Positions 1-8,000 of a stretch of DNA of 33,267 nucleotides are shown one piece after another; within the stretch, counting starts at the first letter, position 1; every line of letters starts with the position of its first letter. Both the position numbers and the translations under genes were made by a program. The stretch is from Bryobacterales bacterium (lineage in GTDB: Bacteria; Acidobacteriota; Terriglobia; Bryobacterales; UBA6623), in the NCBI GenBank assembly GCA_028819255.1, contig JAPPMB010000028.1, forward strand, positions 1-33,267. The letters run 5' to 3'. Under the pieces are notes generated by a model that was given only the letters and a program-made list of their open reading frames with translations, did not search any database and was not told where the DNA came from.

Positions 1-492
1 CTGTCGTTCTACACAGCCAACCCCCAATGTGTCAAGTCCGATCGAGCGCTAGGCCACAGACCCTGGAGTTAGCCAAGTATGTGATTCTGTTCACGACCTT
101 CCCGGCCGCGAGTGTGCTGGAGTGGTACCGTACGCGCTGGCAAATCGAATTGGTCTTCCAGCGCTTCAAGTCCTTGGCGCAACTTGGACACCTGCCCCAG
201 CGGGACGACGACAGTGCCAGGGCCTGGCTCCACGGCAAGCTCCTGGTGGCGCTGCTGGTCGAGAAGCTGATTCGCCACGCGAGCGCTATTTCCCCCTGGG
301 GATACCCCTTGGAAGCGGCCGCAGCCGCGCAGCGCCCGGTGTGACTTTCAGCTCAGGCTGCATCAGGTCGCACACGCCATTGCACCGACCGTGCCGCCGT
401 CGCACTCTCTCCGCAAGAGGCATCAGATCTCCGCGGACCTTGCGGACCCGACTCGGCGACGAACGCCCCGACTGGCGGCCTACTTCGACTAG
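1..492 (+). pseudogene. IS4-family transposase, C-terminal relic
   Basis: This is the C-terminal part of a DDE transposase, entering from beyond the left window edge. The reading frame is open from base 3 and encodes the block WYRTRWQIELVFQRFKSL followed by LGHLP and GKLLVALLVEKLI, the characteristic region around the catalytic glutamate (YRxRWxIELVFKRxKSL) of IS4-group transposases. The frame stops at about 344 after PWGYPLE. The expected C-terminal tail (FQLRLHQVAHAIAP ... RRRTPRLAAYFD) continues in the +1 frame from about 343 to a TAG at 490-492, so the gene carries a frameshift there. The 5' half, with the first two catalytic aspartates, lies outside the window. It is inferred to be inactive. 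Family assignment rests on motif recognition only; no terminal repeat could be fixed. Confidence 0.8.
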
Positions 493-561
493 CCGGAGCC
501 ACTCGGACGGCAGCGACTGCTCATCGCGGCGTAGAGACCCGCATGAGACTCTGAGCGACAG

Positions 562-612
562 CGTGAAGCCATAGCATCAAGGCCGATGTCAAGAACTAAA
601 TGCTTATGGGGC
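562..612 (+). repeat. 51-bp inverted repeat, left copy
   Basis: This 51-base segment matches the reverse complement of 3133-3183 at 46 of 51 positions. The two copies share an uninterrupted core of 29 bases beginning ATAGCATCAAGGCC and ending GAACTAA (571-599 here). The five differences are at 569-570, 600 and 609-610. The copies face each other across about 2.5 kb that carries the TIR gene and a small membrane protein. No function is known to me. Confidence 0.85.
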
Positions 613-703
613 GACGCACCGGCTCGCCCTCCTCGCTCTGCTCCAGTGGCCAACCGCCCCGCATAGCCAGCTTCCTGCCGCCGCAATCATCGGCGCTCCC
701 ATC

Positions 704-994
704 TCAGCGTGGCACCCGCATCTGGCGCCAGTTGATGCGCGGCGTCACGTCCGCCGCCCGTGCGATCTGGTGGGCCTCTGCCTCTGGCCGCACGTCCTGC
801 CGGATGCTCAGCAGCGCCCTCACTTCCCGCACGTTGGTCGTGATCCGCGTCCAGTTCTCCATCCAGTTCCGGATCGACTGTTAGCTCAGGCTGATCCCGT
901 GCCCCTGCAGCCGTGTGCACAGCAGGTGCACCGCATGGTAGTACGGTCACGCATCGCGGGGAGCCCCGGCCTGCCGCACCCTGTCCTTATCCAT
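704..994 (-). pseudogene. degenerate ORF of unknown function
   Basis: Read on the minus strand from ATG at 994, one frame gives about 96 residues interrupted by two in-frame stops, after MDKDRVRQAGAPRDA and after LQGHGISLS, before a final TGA at 704-706. Between and after the stops the sequence has normal protein composition (for example YYHAVHLLCTRLQ, QSIRNWMENWTRITTNVREV, ALLSIRQD). This suggests a decayed gene rather than random sequence. I do not recognise the family. It lies inside the inverted-repeat-bounded block, downstream of the TIR gene on the same strand. A chance open frame with coincidental composition remains possible. Confidence 0.35.
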
Positions 995-1096
995 CGCAGC
1001 GGATCGTCTGTATAGTCCCACCCTGACATCAGCCAAACCTAGAAGCCGCCGAAGAGGCTCGCGACAGCCGTGTTCTGCGGATCTCGCGAGGCGGAC

Positions 1097-2713
1097 CTAA
1101 TCGTAATCGAGGATAATGCCCTCGCAACGGTCCTCCGGCGGCGAGTGGAGCGCCTTCCAGGCCTTGCGGTCCGTAGCCTGCCGGTGCCGCTTCCAGTCAG
1201 GCGGAAGGCCTCCCAGCCGGAAGGTCTCGAGCTTGGCGTTCACGTGAGAGATCATCCTGACCTGGCGCAGGCCAGCGTGACGGTCACTGTAGGTGTGCAG
1301 CGACATGACAATGCCTTGGATGAAGGCACGCTCGTTGACGGGCTTCCAGTCAGGCTTGCCGACAGAGCTTTGAGGCTCGCGTTCCCAGACCCATAGGGGC
1401 AGATAGCGCCTGTTCCCGAGAACGATGTGTCCGTTCCGGCAGATGTAGACGACATACGGCAGCACGCGCCACCGGATTTCGTACCAAGATAGTCCTACCG
1501 CCTGCTCGCGACGATGCTTGTAGTTCAGGTCTGAAGGATCAACTCTAAACTGCCGCCGATACTCCGCTTCCAGTTTCCTGCACTCTTTCTTCGCTTCCTC
1601 GCAGCCCTGCATTATCAGCTTCGTTCTGAGATCCGCCTCGGAACTTTCCAGTTTCAGGAGCATGCGGGTGTCCCGGATGAAATCGCCGCGCGGGTTGTCG
1701 GCCGCCTGCCTTGTCGTAACCCACTCGAAGAAAGGGGGCGGGAGGCCAGCCTGCTCGGATTGGTCTCGGGACATTTCGATGTCAAGGATAGCAGCACTCC
1801 CGACCGGACGACGGGCTTTGGGAGGCGCCGTCAGCCGTATCACTTTCGCCGCTCGTCGCTCGTCGACGAATTCCGTAAAGTCAGCCGATCCATGGGACTG
1901 GATTGCATACCGGAATCGGATTTCATCTCGGTTGTCGCGACGGCTATCATCCTTGATTCCGAGCACCTGAAGTGCAGCGTAGAAGCCTTGGGTATTGCGT
2001 AGTACGAGGATTTGGCCGAGGCATGGAGTCCGAATGCGCGAAGTGTAGTCTAGGGATGCCGCGTTCTTCACTTGCGAAATCGACTTGCATCCGCGGGCCA
2101 GCGCGATGCCGTTGATGGACGGTGGGTCGTTGTACACGTGAATTCTGGTGTCACTCGCCTTAGTCCACTTCGTTTCGAATTCAAGCATTCCAGAGCCGAT
2201 GACGTAGCTCCCGTTGAAGCTGCTGTAGTCAAACACGACCTCGCCAGTCGGCGATGTCGTTCTTGGGGGCGGCCTCTGGGACGCTTTGCTGGCGAAGGAT
2301 CTCATCCCGAGTTTGCAGGCTATCATTTGCGCAAGCTGGGCCGGTGTGTACTCCCGGGCGCATCGGTAGAGGATGTCCCTAGGCAGACCTGGTACTGGTG
2401 TGTTATCGAAACGCACGGGGAGGATGTATTCGCCTTGTTCCCGAACCATGCGACCAAGGGCCGAGCGCCTTTCATGACGCGGCCAAGCCTTTGACACATA
2501 GGCGGCGGAAATGAACATTACGACGTAGGTGCTCTGTCGTCCGAATACTTCATCGAATGCCTCCGTGCCGCTACGGCCCCAAAGGGACACCTCCTCGAAG
2601 CTGTCGTAGAACACGTTAATGGAGCGACACTGGAGGTTCCGCGCTACTTCTTCCACATAATCTCGCTGTTCCCCAGCAAAGGACAGTGCTACTTGATACT
2701 TCGGGCTGTTCAT
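1097..2713 (-). CDS. TIR-domain protein, probable NAD-targeting defence effector
   Basis: This encodes 538 residues. The N-terminal ~135 residues form a TIR domain: YQVALSFAGEQRDYVEEVA (strand A and box 1), then VFYDSFEE, a core strand YVVMFISAAYVSKAW, and the segment WPRHERRSAL. Glu81 in the WxxHE pattern is the likely NADase glutamate, and YILPVRFD follows. Bacterial TIR domains of this kind commonly cleave NAD+ during antiviral defence or make NAD-derived signals. That role is inferred here. After a linker, residues ~160-290 (from VFDYSSFNGSYVIGSG through TKWTKASDTRIHVY and NDPPSINGIALARGC) form an accessory region that I believe recurs in other TIR proteins. The last ~200 residues are charged and unassigned. 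The start is the ATG at 2713, with only a weak purine-rich site (GGGAA) upstream. A three-helix membrane protein lies 109 bp upstream on the same strand, and both sit between inverted repeats. Confidence 0.85.
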   Translation of the reverse strand: MNSPKYQVALSFAGEQRDYVEEVARNLQCRSINVFYDSFEEVSLWGRSGTEAFDEVFGRQSTYVVMFISAAYVSKAWPRHERRSALGRMVREQGEYILPVRFDNTPVPGLPRDILYRCAREYTPAQLAQMIACKLGMRSFASKASQRPPPRTTSPTGEVVFDYSSFNGSYVIGSGMLEFETKWTKASDTRIHVYNDPPSINGIALARGCKSISQVKNAASLDYTSRIRTPCLGQILVLRNTQGFYAALQVLGIKDDSRRDNRDEIRFRYAIQSHGSADFTEFVDERRAAKVIRLTAPPKARRPVGSAAILDIEMSRDQSEQAGLPPPFFEWVTTRQAADNPRGDFIRDTRMLLKLESSEADLRTKLIMQGCEEAKKECRKLEAEYRRQFRVDPSDLNYKHRREQAVGLSWYEIRWRVLPYVVYICRNGHIVLGNRRYLPLWVWEREPQSSVGKPDWKPVNERAFIQGIVMSLHTYSDRHAGLRQVRMISHVNAKLETFRLGGLPPDWKRHRQATDRKAWKALHSPPEDRCEGIILDYD

Positions 2714-2822
2714 CGGGTTCCCGTCTACTCGCGGATGGCACGCGCTGCATTGTCGCCTGTCACCCGCACAGCCTGCACCGGACGCGCTACGCTGTCATGT
2801 CCGCAGCCTAGCACCGGATGCA

Positions 2823-3131
2823 TCACCGGTCCGTTCTGGCTGCAGTAACGGCAGACACAGCGTACACCCCGAGAAGCAAGGCGATCACCATGCCGCGCAG
2901 GACGTTGATCCCGGCCACGCGCATCAAAGCCCAGAAGAACAGGCACAGCACTAGCGTCACTACGGTTCCGGCGGAGATGCGGCCCGGCGCCGAGACTTTC
3001 GCATCTCGTTCGCCCACCGTCATCCAGATCATAAAGCACGCAAACATTGCCGCGAACGCTCCGTATGCGAACTCCACCTCCACAGAGGATAGCAGCAGGA
3101 CCGACTCGCCCGCTTGTGCAGCCGGGGGCAT
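2823..3131 (-). CDS. small three-helix membrane protein
   Basis: This encodes 102 residues with three clear hydrophobic segments: about 20-40 (EFAYGAFAAMFACFMIWM), 52-73 (ISAGTVVTLVLCLFFWALM) and 77-98 (VLRGMVIALLLGVYAVSAVTA). They are separated by short charged loops (GERDAKVSAPGR and RVAG). The family is not recognised. The regular helix spacing and positively charged tail (AARTDR) argue for a real inner-membrane protein. The start is ATG 3131, which abuts the right-hand inverted repeat, so its 5' untranslated region must run through that repeat. The TIR gene follows 109 bp downstream on the same strand. The pair could be co-expressed, with the membrane protein as partner, sensor or immunity component. 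That link is inference from position only. Confidence 0.6.
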   Translation of the reverse strand: MPPAAQAGESVLLLSSVEVEFAYGAFAAMFACFMIWMTVGERDAKVSAPGRISAGTVVTLVLCLFFWALMRVAGINVLRGMVIALLLGVYAVSAVTAARTDR

Positions 3132-3132
3132 A

Positions 3133-3183
3133 GCGGCATAAGCACTTAGTTCTTGACATCGGCCTTGATGCTATCACTTCACG
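3133..3183 (-). repeat. 51-bp inverted repeat, right copy
   Basis: This is the partner of 562-612, in opposite orientation, with 46 of 51 bases identical. Its inner end lies one base from the start codon of the membrane-protein gene (3131). It contains TTGACA at 3153-3158 on the plus strand, but no well-placed -10 element follows, so I do not call it a promoter. Confidence 0.85.
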
Positions 3184-3488
3184 AACCATGAAAACCACTA
3201 AACGCTTATGGGGCACGCCCTCCGCGGTCAGCCCCGGGCGCATGTGCAGGCCCAAAGTGCCCATCGAGCTGGCTCGGGCTGGTCACTTCCGAGTCGACCG
3301 GCTCTGGATGCGTGCGCATCGAGTCGGAACGGCGGGTTCCCAGCGATGGGATCTGTTCAGTCGGAATTGCGACCCCACAGTATGCCATGGCTGTCGCCGA
3401 CGCACCAAATACGGCTGGTCGGCAAGCTAACACCGATTATCGGGACGCTAAGTAGGGCGGCTGGACAGGAGCTGCTTTCTCACCGCCG
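3184..3488. other. 305-bp stretch without a supported gene; contains a third partial repeat
   Basis: No reading frame here has recognisable protein features. At 3195-3212 on the plus strand lies ACTAAACGCTTATGGGGC. It matches 595-612 of the left inverted repeat except for one base and is an imperfect inverted match (14 of 18) to 3133-3150. The short open frames across the stretch have no domain, no convincing ribosome site and no neighbour linkage. Confidence 0.5.
3195..3212 (+). repeat. third, partial copy of the inverted-repeat end
   Basis: The 18 bases ACTAAACGCTTATGGGGC differ by one base from the terminal part of the left repeat (595-612) and are in the same orientation. The copy lies just outside the right repeat, so the right boundary carries an inverted pair (3133-3150 and 3195-3212) about 44 bp apart. 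Confidence 0.6.
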
Positions 3489-3713
3489 TCAGTCCTCTGG
3501 CAACAGCACACTCATGGCGTCGATCAAGTCCTGGTTCATCGCCTTGCCGAGAAAGTGTCTACTCACCGTGAACTGGACGCGCACGCCATTATTGTCTTGC
3601 ACAAATGCCCGCTCAACCGCCTCCAATTTGACGTCCTCTATGTCGGTTCCGATCAAATTGCGTGTCCTGAACACCTCGCGGCAGAAGGCGATCAGTGCTT
3701 GCTTTTCGTTCAT
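3489..3713 (-). CDS. small hypothetical protein
   Basis: This is a 74-residue ORF (starts MNEKQALIAFCREVFRTR, ends DLIDAMSVLLPED) with balanced composition, few rare residues and amphipathic pattern (VEAVERAFVQDN-like and VRVQFTVSRHF). The look is that of a real small cytoplasmic protein or of the end of a larger one. I do not recognise a family. It has no membrane segment or signal peptide. A strong ribosome-binding site is not visible before ATG 3713. It stands alone on the minus strand between the repeat-bounded TIR block and a decayed toxin gene of opposite orientation. Confidence 0.45.
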   Translation of the reverse strand: MNEKQALIAFCREVFRTRNLIGTDIEDVKLEAVERAFVQDNNGVRVQFTVSRHFLGKAMNQDLIDAMSVLLPED

Positions 3714-3818
3714 GTCGTCTATCTTACCATCTGCATGGACGGAGTCGCCTTCGACGCGTTACTGCCACCGGATCGACCGCATGTCTTGGCCAGCACCCCT
3801 TCATATCCAAGAGCGGGC

Positions 3819-4052
3819 GTGATCCGCTCAATCCGGGATGCCGGACTGAAGCGCCTGTTCGAGCGACAAGACTGCAGCAAGCTGCCCCAGCAGCATCTTG
3901 GCCGGATCCGCAGAGCCCTGCAGCTTCTCGCCGCCGCCGGCCAGCCCGCCCGTCTGCTCAGCGCAATGTACGCCAATTTTCGTAGCGTGGGCCCTTGGGC
4001 CGGATACTGGTCGCTTCGGGTCAGTGCAAACTGGCGGATCGTTCTCCGGTAA
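3819..4052 (+). pseudogene. higB-like toxin relic (RelE superfamily)
   Basis: From GTG 3819 the frame gives VIRSIRDAGLKRLFERQDCS, then LGRIRRALQLLAAAGQPA, a garbled middle, and AGYWSLRVSANWRIVLR followed by a stop. The first, second and last blocks match the HigB toxin plan: N-terminal helix, RRALQLL helix, then the GxWSxRVSxNWRIVFR strand. HigB proteins cleave mRNA on the ribosome. The usual tail (F-E-D-G-D-A-x-D-V-x-x-V-D-Y-H) is absent, and the strand normally reading RLHPLKGDL is replaced, so the protein is probably non-functional. No clear antitoxin follows: 4053-4267 contains only a doubtful trace (EMLPDEGLRPL). The gene is convergent with drmC. Confidence 0.7.
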
Positions 4053-4267
4053 GTTTCCAAGCGGATTTCCAATGAAATGCTTCCCGATGAGGGATTGAGG
4101 CCCTTGACGGGCAACCCCGGAAACGCCCAGCACAGCGTCTGGGTCTTGAGAGATTTTGGGCGCGACGCGAACACCTGAGCGAGAGCGGCGAACCGTTGTC
4201 ATGGTTGGATCTCGACCGGGACGGGCGGGTTCCGCAGCGGCCTTGGCCTTCCAAGCTTCGGGAATTC

Positions 4268-5068
4268 TCAGCCCATCTCGTTACTATGTCCTGGATTTGG
4301 AATCTGGTGCAGGAGCTTCTGATCGATCAATGCGCGGAAGTGTCGGAGGGCAGTGAGCGCGAGCGTCCTGTCACTGAGGAGCACGCCTACTTCGATGTTG
4401 CGATCCTGCGCGGCCTCGGTCAGATTGGCCGATGTCACGAACAGCGACTGCTCGTCGGCAATCACCGCCTTGGCGTGCAGGACCGCCCCCGGACCATCCG
4501 GAGCTAGCGAACGCGGATCGTAGTAGACACTCGGCTTGGCCTGGCCCGGCCAGTCGCGATTCCAGAATTGGTCCGCGAATCGCGAGACCAGTTGTTTCGC
4601 CTTGGTGGTGGAACGGCGGCCGCGGTCGATATTGAGCAGCAAGGTCACGCGCAAGCTCGGATCCGCATCCATTTTCGCTGCGAGATCTCTGAACTGCTGC
4701 GGGCCGTCGAAGTACGCGTAGGTGCTAATGAGAAGCGACCTCTTGGCGGACGCGATCAATTCCCTATAGACCTGCCGCGTATCACGCGAATGCAGACCCT
4801 TGGCCGCCCCGGGACCAGTCCACACGAAGCTCGCCGGCACAACCGAGGAATTCGCACGGTCCAAGCTCCTCAGCCAAGCCGCGGCGGCTGCGCCGGACAC
4901 CCCCAGTCGTGTCCACTCGCAGGAGGCCGCGACGGCGCCCTCCGCACCGGGGCCGACAACCGAGTGCAGCTGGGCTTGGGTGAAGGGAGGGGCCAGCAAG
5001 CCTGTCTCTAGAGCGCCTGCCAGCCGCTGCCGAAGGAATGGCGGCAGTTCCAGTAACGCGTCTATCAC
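4268..5068 (-). CDS. drmC: DISARM protein DrmC, phospholipase D-like
   Basis: This is a 266-residue PLD-superfamily protein. The C-terminal half carries the HKD-type motif at LHAKAVIADEQSLFVTSANLTEAAQ (HxKx4D, then the S-x-N-L-T segment). Upstream is the core strand LLISTYAYFDG and a VTLLLNIDRG strand. One HKD motif is present, so a dimer would be needed to build a standard PLD active site. DrmC is the PLD-domain component of DISARM phage defence and is reported as the least essential one. It starts with GTG at 5066-5068, overlapping the drmAB stop codon by four bases (GTGA), so translation is very likely coupled. It is the last gene of the DISARM set. Identification rests on domain plus position. 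Confidence 0.9.
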   Translation of the reverse strand: MIDALLELPPFLRQRLAGALETGLLAPPFTQAQLHSVVGPGAEGAVAASCEWTRLGVSGAAAAAWLRSLDRANSSVVPASFVWTGPGAAKGLHSRDTRQVYRELIASAKRSLLISTYAYFDGPQQFRDLAAKMDADPSLRVTLLLNIDRGRRSTTKAKQLVSRFADQFWNRDWPGQAKPSVYYDPRSLAPDGPGAVLHAKAVIADEQSLFVTSANLTEAAQDRNIEVGVLLSDRTLALTALRHFRALIDQKLLHQIPNPGHSNEMG

Positions 5069-8000
5069 AGCGGTCGGTCAAAGAAGGCAGCGTCCGGCAC
5101 GTCGACTGTGGGTACCACCAAGGCGCGGTCAAGGTACTCGTTTCGCATCTCGCACGAGGTCTCGGCGATCAGCGAGCAATTGTGGCAGGCCGCACCGTGC
5201 AGCCAGCGATCGTCCGGGCTGTCGCCCGGCGCGTGCTGGGCGCAGATGGGATCGCTGGAGCAGAGCGCGCCCATCTCCAATGCCATCCGGAGGTGCTCGC
5301 CGATTCGCCGCCCTTGTTCGACCAGGCCGCCGAGCGTCCCTTCGGCATCCGGGCTTGCCGTGTAGAGGAGCAGCCCGTAGCGCCGGGCTGCGAGATCGAG
5401 ATAGATTCGTTCCCGGATCGAAGCCGCGGGATACCCACACCGCAGGGTCAGGGCCTGCATGAGGAGATGCGACAGCGTATGGAGGAGCACGTAGGGCCCT
5501 CCCGGAAACTCCGGGCCCTCCGCAGAACGCTGGCGCATCCATTCGCCATGCCCTTTCCGCAGGCTCTCAACCCTGCTCGCCACGCCAGGATTCTCAATCC
5601 AGGCAGCTACAAAGTCCGGGCGCAGCGCAAGGAAGACGCCCTCTCCCCTGTTCTCCGTGGCCGGAACCCATGTAGGGTCCTCCGCGAGCTCCGCGCGCCG
5701 CACGTCCGTCTCGTAGTTTCCGTCGATGTCCGGCACGCCGGCTTCAAGGCGCGTAAAGCCCACGAGAGCGGACACCTCCCTGAGACGATGCACCTGAACT
5801 ATGGCCTCGATGCGCTCGCAGACAGGATCGTCCCGCCAGCCCGACCGGGGCAGCGTTCGAGCGTGAAAATCGCGGTCGATCGGCACGTCATCGCCGAACC
5901 CTTCTTTGGCCTTCAGGAACGCATCCAGCTCGACATGCTTGGCAGGACGATCGTCCGACTTGCCCTCCTTGTTCGCTTGGATCGCTTCGAGAATTGCCAC
6001 ATCGCTGTAGCTCCGCCGAGTCTCTCTGACGGCCTCGATAAAACGAGCGACGGCGTTGAGGTCCTCAACGCTCTCAATCTCCTTGAAAGTGCCCCACTGA
6101 CTCGCGATGTGGTCTTGGATACCCGTGTCCTGCTCCGGGATCGAAAGCACCCGGACGACCTGCGAGAAGTAGGCATTGGTAGCGGTTCGGATCAGCAGCC
6201 GGTGCACCTCGTTGCAGTCCTCATCGGCATACCTTCCGAGCCAGGGTCGCTTGCCGGAGCACTTTCCGAGAGGGTTGTCATTCCAGTCGCCGGCAGCCGA
6301 TAGGGACCGCTGGCTGCCACATTCGCAGCGCACCACCAGATCCGCCAAGTCGCCGCTCTGGCCCCGCTCGTCGAGCCACAGGGGCCGCCGGCAAGGTGTG
6401 TTGCCGAAATGCGCAAAGTGCCGCCAGTCCACATCGTCTACGTGGCCCTTCCGGCAGGCTCGCACGAAACGCGTCGCTACTACAGGCTTCCTTTCGAAGC
6501 GATCCTTCTCGAGATCATCGAGGTGGACGAGGCGGCGAGAGGTAACGGCCGAACCGGATCTGTTGCCAACATTGGGGCGGTCCGCGCTCTGCACAACAAA
6601 CCACTTCGGAAAGCGGCGCGCGCCGATGCGGCTTTGTCTGGAGGTCGTCTGGAACCAAGTGGGCTTGCTGTCCCTTGGGGAGGCATAGAGCCGCGGAGCC
6701 GGAATCCCCGTCACGCTTCTCACCCTCGCGGCCAGTCTCGGCTCTTCAATCTGTCGCAGCCTCTTGGGCTTCCAAGTTTCCAACCCCGCCACGATGACAG
6801 AGTGCTTTGGCAGATCGACGAGCGCGCCCGGACCGTAGGTCGTGATGACCTGGCTTGACCGCAAAGTCCCGATTCGCGACTTGTTCCTATCCGATCCTGC
6901 CAAGCTGGACACAAGGTCCATTCGCACATCGGGCTCGACGTCCCGGAGGGACCGATTCGCCCGGAACTTCTTCCGCAACTCGTCTTCAATACCCTCGTCC
7001 AACATCTCCCGAAGAAGGAATCGGCCGGCCCCGCGTTCCTCGTACTGCTGGTACCGGAATCTCCCGCTGCTGTTCAAGGAGTCCGTACTGATCCGCTGCC
7101 ACGCGTCGAGCAGGTCGTCTATCCGATTCCGAACGCTACGCAGCATCTCGTCCATCTCGGCCCCGCCTCCTCGCGAGATCGGCTGGCCTCGAACGCGATT
7201 CGCGAACACTTCTTTCAGTTGAGGTTCGATCTCTGCGCGCAGAGACTCGATCTCCCCAGCCCCATCCGCCGGCTCCAGCCCGTCTGCGGCATGGCGCGCG
7301 AGCGCTACCAAGGCACCGGCAAACCCTCGATCCAACGCCCGTGCGGCGAACGGCGTGACACTGGCCACCTCCACCGACCGATAGAAGGTCTCGTGGAAAT
7401 GCCTGAATCGCTCGTAGTGGGAGCGGTCTCTGGGCTTGTGGATGTTCAGAAGCGTGACAACCAAGCCCGGCCTCGCTGGATCGCGTCCGACCCGGCTGGT
7501 TGCCTGAATGTACTCGGCCGCGGTCTTGGGCTGACCTATCACGGTCATGAGGCCGAGCCTCTGCACGTCAAGTCCGACCGAGATCATGTTGGTTGCAATG
7601 GCGCAGTCGACAGTCCCCTTTTGCATGGAATCACGCATGCGAAAGCGGTTGTCGAGCAAGCCCCGGGCCACTGCAACCTGGTCCGTCGAGACCCTCGATG
7701 TCAGCTCCACGACCCGGGAGAAGCGGAGGCGATCGCGGAAGAGGCCCTTGGACTCTCCGTGCCGTCGTTTCCTTCCGATCTGCTTGATCGTGTTCTGCAC
7801 TTCCTCTTCGAGGATCCGGCGGCCGCCGCCCAGTTCCCTGAGGGAGTTGAAGTAGCCGATGACAGTCATGTACGGATCCGCGGGATTGCTCTCGTCGCGA
7901 TCGCCGCCGGCATTCAAGTAGGCGCGCATTGCGGCTCCCATCAGCGCCACAATCACGCGGCGGGTCACGACCTTGGCGCTGCGCCCCTGGGCCGAGATCC

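Noticed and set aside
3151..3181. TTGACA at 3153-3158 as a promoter -35 element
   Set aside because: No acceptable -10 sequence occurs 16-18 bases downstream, and the sequence is part of the duplicated inverted repeat.
4053..4202. Possible antitoxin remnant after the first higB relic (EMLPDEGLRPLTGN)
   Set aside because: Only a few residues resemble a HigA start, and the helix-turn-helix part is not recognisable.
5038..6303. Plus-strand open frame of 421 codons under drmAB
   Set aside because: It is a shadow of the drmB part of the fused gene; no motifs are present and its composition is rich in arginine and proline.
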